Below the pieces are notes generated by a model. The model was not told where the DNA came from and searched no databases. It was given only the letters and a program-made list of their open reading frames with translations. Positions 1 through 6,595 of a stretch of DNA of 12,466 nucleotides are shown piece by piece. The stretch comes from CAYGWP01 sp964353455 (GTDB taxonomy: Bacteria > Planctomycetota > Phycisphaerae > FEN-1346): the NCBI GenBank assembly GCA_964353455.1, contig CAYGWP010000065.1, positions 1-12,466 on the forward strand, in the 5' to 3' direction. Both the position numbers and the translations under genes were made by a program. Positions within the stretch are counted from its first letter, which is position 1. Each line of letters opens with the position of its first letter.

Positions 1-138
1 CGGACGCTCTGCCGCAGCCGCCGACACTACGAGGCGCGCCGCTGGGCCAAGGTGTTGTCGCATAACCTGTCCCGTCATCTGAATCGCAAACTCCGTCGGC
101 CCCGGGAGTCGGTCGCGCACTTCCGCTTGGCCGCTTGA
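1..138 (+). CDS. C-terminal fragment of an unidentified protein
   Basis: Frame 1 is open from the window edge to a TGA at 136-138, giving 45 residues. The fragment is very basic and aromatic (RRHYEARRWAKVL, then RHLNRKLRR) and ends FRLAA. The gene start lies outside the window. Such a composition would suit the end of a nucleic-acid-binding protein or transposase, but there is no diagnostic motif, so no function is assigned. With only 45 open codons in GC-rich DNA, chance is possible; the even run of basic residues without stops favours a real C-terminus. Confidence 0.35.
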   Translation, partial: RTLCRSRRHYEARRWAKVLSHNLSRHLNRKLRRPRESVAHFRLAA

Positions 139-286
139 ACCGGAGCAAGGCATTGTTAGTGTGACCTTGGAGTGGATGCGGCCAATCGCACCTCATAGGC
201 CGGTAGGACACGGATGTGGCAGGCAGTGGGTGACTAGAGTGTGCGTGCGGAATAACTCGAATGGAGCCCGCGAGAGGAGGGGTGCG

Positions 287-832
287 ATGATCAGGATTGC
301 CAGTTATTGCTTGCTCGGAGTGATGACGGTAATAAGCACAAGTCTAGCAGGATGTAACGAAACGAGGGAGGGCGCGGGTGTTGTAAGCCCCCAAGACCAG
401 GCCCGTCTTGACACCGGGCTTGGGGTTCCACGTATCGTTGTGGGTGCTGTAAGCCCCCAAGACCAGGTCCGTCTTGACAGATTACGCCGGTGGAAGGAAT
501 ATGCGAGTCTCATAACGAAGACCTACGACCGCGAAGTAACTAAGGATGAATTGGCCAAGGTTGAAATCGCCATCCGGAGTTACCTTCCCGCGATAATGAC
601 GCCTAGCCAGATAGATAAGTCCTTTACCGGGGGTACTCAAAAAATCCAGACAAAGGAGGGGGAAAGGTGGTTCCTTGGAAGCTGGTACCTGGGGCCCCGC
701 CCGGGCGGATATATCGCCCACTTTAGCGGGCCGGTCTGCGAGGGGGAGGTCCTTGTTACGACCCTGATTCTTCTGAGGGTGGACGACAATCTGGTGGTTA
801 CAGAGGCGAAGCAGGCACATGGGCGCAGGTAG
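287..832 (+). CDS. Small predicted lipoprotein of unknown function
   Basis: The frame is open from a GTG at 161, but the ATG at 287 is the better start: it follows a strong GAGAGGAGG ribosome binding site and immediately gives a lipoprotein signal peptide (MIRIASYCLLG, hydrophobic core, lipobox LAGC with Cys about residue 23). The predicted product is 181 aa, anchored to a membrane by its lipidated Cys. Just after the Cys, residues about 31-41 and 53-63 are near-copies of one segment (SPQDQ-A/V-RLD), matching a 38-bp DNA duplication. The rest has a Lys/Glu-rich helical stretch and then a beta-like, Trp- and Gly-rich part. I do not recognise the family. The gene looks less GC-rich than its neighbours and stands alone between a gene fragment and a gene-poor stretch, which fits recent acquisition, an inference only. 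Confidence 0.7.
   Translation: MIRIASYCLLGVMTVISTSLAGCNETREGAGVVSPQDQARLDTGLGVPRIVVGAVSPQDQVRLDRLRRWKEYASLITKTYDREVTKDELAKVEIAIRSYLPAIMTPSQIDKSFTGGTQKIQTKEGERWFLGSWYLGPRPGGYIAHFSGPVCEGEVLVTTLILLRVDDNLVVTEAKQAHGRR
376..479 (+). repeat. 38-bp direct duplication inside the lipoprotein gene
   Basis: Bases 376-413 and 442-479 are the same 38-bp sequence with two differences (381/447 and 402/468). The offset is 66 bp, so the duplication keeps the reading frame (22 codons). It encodes the repeated SPQDQxRLD segment just behind the lipidated cysteine. Confidence 0.85.
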
Positions 833-1072
833 TAGCCTCTTGCGCACGAGGGTCCGGTGTCCCGTGTGGGCTCTAAGAGTGCATTGCCCGGGTGTTGTGG
901 TCGGGCGAGATTGGGTTGGAGGTTCGCCACGCCGGTTTGCGTCGTCCGAGCTGTAGTGGACCAGCGAGATTGAGTTTGCCATTCGTCAGGGCGAAGAGGG
1001 GTGCCGAGCAAAGTTCTTCCGCTCGGCTTGGCTGCTCATGCGCCGCCTCGAGGAGGTCGGCGAGACAAAGAA

Positions 1073-1162
1073 GTGCTCCTTGTCATCAAGGTGTCGGCAC
1101 GAGCGCGTACGCTGCCCGCCGCGCTCATTCTGCTCACGGTCTTGAGCCTGACGGGTTGCTAG
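1073..1162 (+). pseudogene. Orphan lipoprotein signal peptide ending at the lipobox Cys
   Basis: A GTG at 1073 (or 1091) opens a short frame that reads as a basic N-terminus, a hydrophobic core (LPAALILLTVL) and a lipobox LTGC, followed at once by TAG at 1160-1162. A GAGGAGG lies upstream at about 1050-1056, rather far from the GTG at 1073. It may be the 5' remnant of a lipoprotein gene broken by the repeats that follow, or a tiny membrane peptide. The signal-peptide layout is seen directly; the pseudogene call is inference. Confidence 0.3.
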
Positions 1163-1184
1163 GGCGGTCTAACATTGCGTGTTC

Positions 1185-1261
1185 GCGCGGCGGGTCTCCG
1201 GACCCGCCGCGCTCTGCCTAACGTTGCGTGCCGGCGCGGCGGGTGCGGAGACCCGCCGCGC
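1185..1261. repeat. Palindrome doublet 1 (REPIN-like)
   Basis: Two 28-bp palindromes at 1185-1212 and 1234-1261. Each has 11-bp perfect arms (GCGCGGCGGGT and ACCCGCCGCGC) around a 6-nt asymmetric centre: CTCCGG in the first and GCGGAG, the opposite orientation, in the second. Both are preceded by the same 13-nt flank (CTAAC-A/G-TTGCGTG, 1169-1181 and 1218-1230) at an offset of 49 bp. The same family recurs at 6499, 6551, 9324, 9386, 9416 and 12336. The doublet sits just beyond the 3' end of the minus-strand operon, where its hairpins could also stabilise that transcript end. Confidence 0.85.
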
Positions 1262-1330
1262 CACTATTCAACCTTAAAGTGCTCTGGTGTGGTTGCCGGT
1301 GCAGTCTCGTGTATAAGAGAGGGCGGACCG

Positions 1331-2878
1331 TCAACGAAGCCCTTCTGCCAGGCCGACCAGGGCGTACGCCGCTTCGCGGTTGTCCTTGAGTGCCTGTGCC
1401 CAGGAGTCGGCCGAGGCTGGGGCGATCTTGACCCAAGCGGCCGCCACGGCCCGGATGGCGGCGAGGCGATCGCTTTCCGGGTCGATTTTTTCGGCCCAGG
1501 CGGCAGCGGCCTTCGGGTCGGTTTTCGCCCATGCCCCCGCGACGATGGCCGCCGCCCCCGTGCGGTAGGTGTAGTAGTCGATCACGCCCGGCCACTTATC
1601 AACCACAGTTGATGCCGCCTTGGGGTCGCGGCTCGCCAGTTCGACCGCCGTCTCATACACGATGTTGCTCTTGAGGACAAGGCTCTTGGTGCGCTCTGCA
1701 AGCGCCAGGGCGGCGGGGACATCGGTCTTCGCGAATTCTCGGGCCAGGGCCGGATAGGCTGCGCCGGTGCCCCTGTTGTCGCCGGGGTCCCGGCCCGTGG
1801 CTTGATAAAACGCGAGGGCGGCCTTGGGGTCCCTTGCGGCCCAGCCTGCGGCAACGCCGTCGTGTGCGGCGGCGCGGCAACCGCCTTGCTCGCCCGGCAG
1901 CGACGCCGCCCATTGCACGGCGGCCTGGGGGTCGGCCTTGCCGAACGCCCGTCCTACCTCGGCGACAGCCAGTTCGATGCGCGGCATCTGCTCGTGCCAC
2001 TTGCCCACGTTGAGCGGGGCCAGCATGAGGCAGAGGCCGGCCGCCGCCGCTGGATCGGTCCTGGCCAGTTCGCGGGCCACGCAGCACAGGGCCATGACCT
2101 TGGTCGGGCGGCCCTGGTCGGGCAGCGACTTGGCGTACTCGGCGGCAGCCTTGGGGTCTTTGCATGCCCAGCCTTCGGCCAGGTCGCGCGGGAGGTCGCT
2201 GAGGAACTCACGTTCCTTGCGGGCCGACATGGCGGCCAGGGCCGCGCGGGGATCGCGCTTGGCCCACTCGCGGGCGACGCCGCGAAGGGCGTCCACTCGG
2301 TGCGACTCGTCTTTGATCTTGTCGGCCAGGGCCAGGGCGGCGGCCGGGTTCGAGCGGGCCAACTCGCGTGCGGCATCCCTGGGGGCGGTCCGGGGGACTC
2401 CGCCCCAGCCTTCCTCCTGGAGGTGCTTCCAGATCAGGTCGTCGGCAAGGGCGGGGTCCTTACAGACCATGCCGATGACGGCGTAGTGCAGGGCGGTGTT
2501 CTTCGTTGCCAGGTTGCCGGCGGTGCGCTGCTTGAACCCTACGCCCCACTCGGCGGCGGCCTTGGGGTCTGTCTTTCCCCAGGCGTACATGACCACCGAG
2601 AGCAGGTCGCGCTTGGCGGTCCACGCCTCCAGTTTGTCGGCCAGGTCTGCCGCTTGGGCCGGGTCGGTGGCGGCCGTCTCTTCGGCTATTGCATAGCGGG
2701 TCCACGTCCGGACGAACCTGTCTTCGATTTTGTCGGCCCGCGCGCCGGCGAGGCGCAGCGCCTCGCGGCGGGCGAGGCCCGGCTCGCCGGCCGGGCTTGG
2801 CCGCGTAACCGCAGGCAAGGCCAGGATGCCGAGCAAGATCGCCGCGAGGGCCGTGCGGCCGCCGCCCATTGAGGTCAC
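1331..2878 (-). CDS. Secreted protein with 13 tandem ~34-residue DPxAA helical repeats
   Basis: This 515-aa protein starts with a signal-peptide-like segment (residues about 8-25, LAAILLGILALPAV) and should be exported. The rest is a tandem array: the Asp-Pro-x-Ala-Ala motif or a variant begins at residues 72, 104, 141, 178, 209, 241, 275, 316, 350, 386, 418, 454 and 486, a period of 31-41 residues. Many units run as W-A-K-x-DP-K-AAA-xWA-xxLP, then a second helix, which suggests an all-alpha solenoid of TPR-like unit length used as a binding scaffold. The GTG at 2878 is chosen because GAGGAG sits 9 nt before it and it overlaps the stop of the upstream gene by 4 nt (GTGA), pointing to coupled translation; the ATG at 2869 is the alternative. 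No catalytic motif is seen, and the ligand is unknown. Confidence 0.85.
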   Translation of the reverse strand: MTSMGGGRTALAAILLGILALPAVTRPSPAGEPGLARREALRLAGARADKIEDRFVRTWTRYAIAEETAATDPAQAADLADKLEAWTAKRDLLSVVMYAWGKTDPKAAAEWGVGFKQRTAGNLATKNTALHYAVIGMVCKDPALADDLIWKHLQEEGWGGVPRTAPRDAARELARSNPAAALALADKIKDESHRVDALRGVAREWAKRDPRAALAAMSARKEREFLSDLPRDLAEGWACKDPKAAAEYAKSLPDQGRPTKVMALCCVARELARTDPAAAAGLCLMLAPLNVGKWHEQMPRIELAVAEVGRAFGKADPQAAVQWAASLPGEQGGCRAAAHDGVAAGWAARDPKAALAFYQATGRDPGDNRGTGAAYPALAREFAKTDVPAALALAERTKSLVLKSNIVYETAVELASRDPKAASTVVDKWPGVIDYYTYRTGAAAIVAGAWAKTDPKAAAAWAEKIDPESDRLAAIRAVAAAWVKIAPASADSWAQALKDNREAAYALVGLAEGLR

Positions 2879-4809
2879 TGTGTCTCACTCCTCGCGGTGA
2901 TGCTGACGCTGCCGCCTTCCTTGTAGTGTTTGTTCCTGAGGATTTGCTGGCATCGCCTGCGCACCGCTGCGGCGAACTCCAACGCCGCGGGATCGGCGGC
3001 GCCCGACACGGCCGCCTCCTGGCGGATGCGCCTGACGATCATGCGACAGGCCTGCATGCCGCCGTCAACCTCCTCGCCGGCCCCGCGCATCTGGGGGTCG
3101 AACTGGTGAACCCGCATTCCCAGGTCGGGCGCGCCGGTGCGGATCAGGTTCTTGCAGTGTTCCAGCGCCAGCCGCCACTCCATCGGACTGGCGCACGGTT
3201 TGTCTTGCCGGACCATCTTGTCCCACAATTCGCGCATCTCCCTGGCGATGGGGATGATGCGGTCGGCCAGTTCGCCCGCCTGCGGGTCGGCGGCCCTGGT
3301 CTTCTCGGCCAGCGCCACAAGGTCGTCGGACCAGGAAAGGTACTCCTGAATCCGCGCGTAGGCGGCGTCGAGGAAATCGTTGATGCCCTCGACCGTCGAG
3401 AGCGCCGCGCCGGCGACGACGAGGGCCTCGTCCCTGCGCGCCGACTCCGACCGCTCGCCCAGGTAGTAGTTGACGAGGGCGCCGTGGGCCGAGCAGGTCG
3501 CCGCCACCGTGGGCTTGCCCGTGTCGGCGGCGCCCGTGCTGCGGGTCTTGTTCAGGCCCTCAAGGTCCAGGATGTACTCGCACGGTCCCCGGCCCAGGGC
3601 GCCCATCATCACATCAACCAGCGTGTATGCGTCCAGCGGAGTCTCCTTTACCCGGTCGCGCGGGTAGTTGATCGCAACCAGGAACTCCGGGACGGTCACC
3701 TTCTCCTTGGTCATCATGTGCGTCAGCGTTGTCTGGAGGTACAGCCGCCACTCGTTGCCGAAGAACCAACTCGGCACCCGCGGATGGACGTACACATCGC
3801 TGTACGGGTCGTCGCCGTCGGCCCCGAGCGGCCGCACCGGCATCGTGCGTGAGGCCATGCCGGAGGGCGCCCCGACCCGCGGGCGATTGGCCAGAATGGT
3901 CATCCACTGGGCCGGAAACGGACGTTGCCAGCCTTCTGCCGCCAGCACCTTGTCCGTCTTCAGGCCGGTCAGGTCCTTGTCGAACCAGATCCCCTCGCCG
4001 GTCAGCACGCCCACAAACACGCTCTTGCCGCCGAAACTCACCTGGGCCTGGCTGAAGCGCCGCCGCGGTCCCTCTCCCGACGCCTGTAGGAAGACCTCTT
4101 CGCCCCCGTCGCGCGGCCAGACCAGCACCGTGAGCACAGAATGTCCCTCCATCAGGTTGACCAGGAAATTCTCGGCCGGCGGATACACCCGGCTCGCCGG
4201 TATCTCCCGGGCGTCGTACAGCACGTCGTCGCCGAAGAAGTCGGGAACGAACGAGAAGCGGAACTCCCCGCGAACCTGAATGGCCGCGCTGCCCTTGCCA
4301 GGGATAACCTCCACCAGGGGCCTGCCGAGGCCCACCTTTGCGCGGGCCTCCAATCCCCCGGCGGAGAAAGACGCCACTGCCTCCGACGCCCCGGAGTCCG
4401 TCAGGCGGATGTCGGTCAGCGCCCCGCCCGCCTGGCCCTTCGCATCGACCAGGACCAGGTCCTGCCGCACGGGCCGCGCCGACCCGCGGCCCTTTGTCAG
4501 GACCGCCACGCTGCCGCCTCCGGCCGGGATCACCACCAGGAGGGCCGGGTTCTCCAGCGCTACGCCCCCGGCGCAGGCCGTTCCTTTGGCCCGCTCGGCG
4601 TCCAGGCGTTTCCAGCCTTTGCGGGCCTCCCCTGGCGCGGCAGGCGTTCCGTGGCCTGACGGCAGGTCCTCCGGGGCGGGCTTGGCGCCCGCCGGCAACT
4701 GCCATACGGCCAGCGGACCGGCTTCGAGTTCCTCCGCCCGCGCCGGCCGACCCGGCCCGGCCAATGTCGCCGCAAGGACCACGGCCGCCCAAGCGCAGGC
4801 CGCTCGCAT
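2875..4809 (-). CDS. Large secreted protein of unknown function
   Basis: A 644-aa product with a signal peptide (residues 1-25, hydrophobic AWAAVVLAATLAG, probable cut after ARA). Residues about 85-280 look beta-rich (alternating hydrophobics, many Gly, LVVIPAGGGSVAVL and VEVIPGKGSAAIQV), like a sandwich or propeller-type fold. Residues about 380-630 look mostly helical, with Arg/Glu-rich segments around MRELWDKM and the cysteine-containing LEHCKNL. No catalytic motif, CxxCH haem site or membrane segment beyond the signal was found, so no function is given. It is the middle gene of a minus-strand operon: its ATG is 3 nt after the stop of the ArsR-type regulator gene and its stop overlaps the start of the repeat-protein gene. 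The two secreted proteins are therefore probably made together and may interact, which is inference. Confidence 0.85.
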   Translation of the reverse strand: MRAACAWAAVVLAATLAGPGRPARAEELEAGPLAVWQLPAGAKPAPEDLPSGHGTPAAPGEARKGWKRLDAERAKGTACAGGVALENPALLVVIPAGGGSVAVLTKGRGSARPVRQDLVLVDAKGQAGGALTDIRLTDSGASEAVASFSAGGLEARAKVGLGRPLVEVIPGKGSAAIQVRGEFRFSFVPDFFGDDVLYDAREIPASRVYPPAENFLVNLMEGHSVLTVLVWPRDGGEEVFLQASGEGPRRRFSQAQVSFGGKSVFVGVLTGEGIWFDKDLTGLKTDKVLAAEGWQRPFPAQWMTILANRPRVGAPSGMASRTMPVRPLGADGDDPYSDVYVHPRVPSWFFGNEWRLYLQTTLTHMMTKEKVTVPEFLVAINYPRDRVKETPLDAYTLVDVMMGALGRGPCEYILDLEGLNKTRSTGAADTGKPTVAATCSAHGALVNYYLGERSESARRDEALVVAGAALSTVEGINDFLDAAYARIQEYLSWSDDLVALAEKTRAADPQAGELADRIIPIAREMRELWDKMVRQDKPCASPMEWRLALEHCKNLIRTGAPDLGMRVHQFDPQMRGAGEEVDGGMQACRMIVRRIRQEAAVSGAADPAALEFAAAVRRRCQQILRNKHYKEGGSVSITARSETQ

Positions 4810-4812
4810 GTC

Positions 4813-5133
4813 CTACTTCCCCCCCAGTTTCGCAATTTCAGCCCCCAGCGCCTTCAGTGCCGCCGTGTCCATCTCGTAGATGACTTCCTTGCCCCTGTAA
4901 GCCCCAATTACGAGGCGGCTCATCCGCAGAAGCCCCAGATGATGATCAAGGGTCGTCCGCTTCAGATTGAGGGTCTTGCGGAGTTGCGAGGTGCTCTTTG
5001 GACCACTGGCGAGGGCTTGAAGAACCCCCAGTCGCGTCAGATCGGACAGCATGGCATAGCCGTTGGCGAGTTCCTTGAGGTCGGTCTTCATGGTCTTGTT
5101 CCTCATGCTGGTTCCCCTGTTGAAAGAATACAT
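4813..5133 (-). CDS. ArsR-type winged-helix transcriptional regulator
   Basis: A 106-aa protein with a single winged-helix DNA-binding domain of the ArsR/HTH-5 type. Visible marks are the first helix ending LSDLTRLGVLQAL, the helix-turn-helix GPKSTSQLRKTLNLKRTTLDHHLGLLRMSRLV, and a wing with YRGKEVIYEMD. There are no cysteines and no CxC metal site, so it is not an arsenic or cadmium sensor of the classical kind. The ATG at 5133 has AGGA 6 nt upstream; ATGs at 5106 (behind AGGGGAA) and 5091 would give shorter proteins and still keep the whole domain. It is the first gene of an operon with two secreted proteins, so it most likely controls its own operon. A weak promoter-like pair (TTGCAC, 17 nt, TAGGAT) lies directly upstream, and if used it would favour the start at 5106. 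Confidence 0.85.
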   Translation of the reverse strand: MYSFNRGTSMRNKTMKTDLKELANGYAMLSDLTRLGVLQALASGPKSTSQLRKTLNLKRTTLDHHLGLLRMSRLVIGAYRGKEVIYEMDTAALKALGAEIAKLGGK

Positions 5134-5282
5134 CCAGAATCCTAGTTAGCAGACCTGGTAGGTGCAAGAGGAAAGAGGACTCGCCCATGATTGCCCCCTT
5201 GCGAAACCCCTCGTTTAGGCTTGCATGTGCCGACTTCTGACCATATGCGCGGGTCACATGCTTCTCATCTTATGGAAGCAAG

Positions 5283-5314
5283 AAGTGCCGCAACCTGTTA
5301 AGGCTGCGGCACTT
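5283..5314 (-). terminator. Hairpin downstream of tRNA-Ala
   Basis: Inverted repeat with 9-bp perfect arms (5283-5291 and 5306-5314, AAGTGCCGC and its complement), extended inward by further pairs across one mismatch. It lies 6 nt beyond the CCA end of the tRNA. On the minus strand it is followed by the moderately T-rich CTTGCTTCC, a weak U-tract. Probably an intrinsic terminator that separates the tRNA from the regulator operon. Confidence 0.6.
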
Positions 5315-5320
5315 AGCATC

Positions 5321-5396
5321 TGGTGGAGGCGAAGGGGTTCGAACCCATGACCTCCTGGATGCCATCCAGGCGCTCTCCCAACTGAGCTACGCCCCC
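5321..5396 (-). tRNA. tRNA-Ala (anticodon GGC)
   Basis: A 76-nt cloverleaf on the minus strand. Acceptor stem GGGGGCG pairs with CGCCTCC (one G-T pair), D arm GCTC...GAGC, anticodon stem CCTGG/CCAGG with loop ATGGCAT, so the anticodon is GGC (alanine, codons GCC and GCU). The T loop is TTCGAAC, and the 3' ACCA is encoded in the gene. It has its own promoter and a hairpin behind it, so it is a single-tRNA transcription unit. Confidence 0.97.
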
Positions 5397-5431
5397 AGAA
5401 GTTCCGCGCTGGGTTTCACGCGGACGAGGCG

Positions 5432-5459
5432 ATTATAGCACACGTTGGGCGGATGTCAA
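5432..5459 (-). promoter_or_regulatory. Sigma70-type promoter of tRNA-Ala
   Basis: On the minus strand TTGACA (5454-5459), 16-nt spacer, TATAAT (5432-5437): both hexamers match the consensus exactly. Transcription would start around 5425, about 29 nt before the tRNA 5' end. This is the strongest promoter in the window, as expected for a stable RNA gene. Confidence 0.9.
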
Positions 5460-5483
5460 CCGGCTGAAGACCAGTCCAACGAC

Positions 5484-5620
5484 AAACTGCAAACGGCAAA
5501 CGGCAAACCCCAATCAAACGGCAAAAGGCAAACGGCAAGAAAACGGCGCGTGGCCGCACATGTTGCCGTTTATCAGTTTCGCAGTTTGATTGAAGTTTGC
5601 CGTTTGCTGTTTGCCGTTTC
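5484..5620. repeat. Heptamer-rich inverted repeat (CAAACGG / CCGTTTG)
   Basis: The left side (5484-5547) has many copies of CAAACGG-like heptamers; the right side (5595-5620) carries their complement, GTTTGCCGTTTG and variants. A nested pair CAATCAAAC (5511-5519) and GTTTGATTG (5584-5592) folds the inside. It lies between the 3' end of the TIM-barrel gene and the tRNA promoter, with no coding potential that I accept. It looks like a dispersed, foldable intergenic element. Confidence 0.75.
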
Positions 5621-5646
5621 ATCGGCCATTGGTGCTTGGTCATTGG

Positions 5647-6477
5647 TCATTTCATTTTCTTTTGGATCCACTTGATGCTCTCGGCCGTCCGCTTAAAGAC
5701 TTCTTTCGGCTCCATTGCCCACACGTCCTTGTCGTACAGTTCCACGCTGTAGTATCCGTCGAACTTCGTGCGCCGGCGGATCTCCCCCAGCAGGGCCGGC
5801 ACGTCTATGCGCCCCTCGCCGGGGAAGCACCGGTGCTCGCACCCCAGTTCCTCCATCGGCCGCCGCTGCGAATCATCGACGTGGACGAGGAAGAGTTTCC
5901 CCTTCGGCAGCAGCGCCAGTTCCTCGATGTGGCTCGCGCTCGCGTAGTAGTGGCAGAGGTCCAGGAGCATTCCGAGGGCGGGGTGGTCGGCCTCGCGCAC
6001 CAGTTCGATGCACGAGCCCATCGTGCCGTTCACCGAGAGGCCCCCCAGGAACTCAAGGTTGATTCGGAGGCCCCGCGCCTTGGCCAAGTCGGCCACGGCC
6101 CGGAGTTTCTCCACGAGGTGCGCGTACTCGGTCCTGAGGTCCGGCCCGCGCTTGCCGAGGATGACGACCGTCAGGGCCGGCGACCCGAGGGCCAGGGCCA
6201 CGTCCAGGCGCTCCACCAGTTCGTCGCGCTCGTGCTTCGGGTCGTGGTGCTGGCTGGGGGTCCAGACGACTCCCGGCGCGAGGCCCACCGGCCGCACGCC
6301 TATGTCCTCCATCTGTCGCAGCAGTTCCTGGCACTTGCGGCCCCGCTCCATGCAGGCCTTGACTTTGTCGAACCATAGTTCGACGGATTTCCATTTATAC
6401 TTTTTCCAGAGTTTGAGTTCCTCGTCCCACGGGACGTTTATGACGGTTGCGCTGTGAAACGCCCACTTGAGTTTCAT
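5647..6477 (-). CDS. Sugar phosphate isomerase/epimerase family (xylose-isomerase-like TIM barrel)
   Basis: A 276-aa cytoplasmic protein with the usual length and strand pattern of the AP-endonuclease-2/xylose-isomerase-like superfamily. Likely divalent-metal ligands are Glu142 (INLEFLGG), Asp173 with His176 (LLDLCHYY), His199 (FLVHVDD) and Glu246 (YYSVELYD), in the right order and spacing. Members isomerise or epimerise sugars, keto sugars or inosose-type compounds; the substrate cannot be read from the sequence. The start at 6477 is supported by AAGGGAG 6 nt upstream. It is a single gene, flanked by a palindrome doublet upstream and the heptamer repeat downstream, with no sugar-pathway neighbour in view. 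Planctomycetes carry many paralogues of this family, so a narrow name would be unsafe. Confidence 0.88.
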   Translation of the reverse strand: MKLKWAFHSATVINVPWDEELKLWKKYKWKSVELWFDKVKACMERGRKCQELLRQMEDIGVRPVGLAPGVVWTPSQHHDPKHERDELVERLDVALALGSPALTVVILGKRGPDLRTEYAHLVEKLRAVADLAKARGLRINLEFLGGLSVNGTMGSCIELVREADHPALGMLLDLCHYYASASHIEELALLPKGKLFLVHVDDSQRRPMEELGCEHRCFPGEGRIDVPALLGEIRRRTKFDGYYSVELYDKDVWAMEPKEVFKRTAESIKWIQKKMK

Positions 6478-6498
6478 CGGTCGCTCCCTTCACGTATA

Positions 6499-6578
6499 GC
6501 GCGGCGGGTCTCCGCACCCACCGCGCGCAAACTAACCGCCGCTTCCTGCCCCGCGGCGGGTACGGAGACCCGCCGCGC
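6499..6578. repeat. Palindrome doublet 2 (REPIN-like)
   Basis: Two 28-bp copies of the same family as doublet 1. The first (6499-6526) has centre CTCCGC and one arm mismatch; the second (6551-6578) has centre ACGGAG, opposite orientation, with the first arm base changed. Start-to-start distance is 52 bp. It lies between the upstream side of the TIM-barrel gene and the 3' end of nth. Confidence 0.85.
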
Positions 6579-6595
6579 TCGTGGTTATGAACAGT

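Larger units (their letters stand above)
833..1330. other. Gene-poor stretch with remnants and repeats
   Basis: About 500 bp between the lipoprotein gene and the 3' end of the minus-strand operon. The only longer open frame (892-1221, plus strand) has no binding site and an Arg/Ser/Ala-rich product typical of chance frames in GC-rich DNA. Two things stand out: a short frame encoding a complete lipoprotein signal that stops at its Cys (1073-1162), and a pair of 28-bp palindromes (1185-1261). No RNA gene or clear promoter was seen. Confidence 0.6.

Noticed and set aside
892..1221. 109-aa plus-strand frame between the lipoprotein gene and the repeats
   Set aside because: No binding site, Arg/Ser/Ala-rich low-information product, and its end runs into the palindrome doublet; it also overlaps the signal-peptide frame in another phase.
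1166..1230. Integron attC-like core sites (TCTAAC, GCCTAACG)
   Set aside because: Both are in the same orientation and no GTTRRRY partner site closes the structure; they are the shared flank of the duplicated palindrome.
1802..2872. 356-aa plus-strand frame opposite the DPxAA repeat gene
   Set aside because: It is the complement of a gene with strong GC bias and repeats; the product has no domain, and the minus strand has signal peptide, repeats and coupled start.
4946..5257. 103-aa minus-strand frame starting upstream of the ArsR-type gene
   Set aside because: It has a short hydrophobic stretch, but overlaps the winged-helix gene in another phase, and its second half is the shadow of that gene.
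5590..6378. 262-aa plus-strand frame over the TIM-barrel gene
   Set aside because: It begins in the heptamer repeat and continues as the complement of a gene with clear metal ligands and a good binding site.
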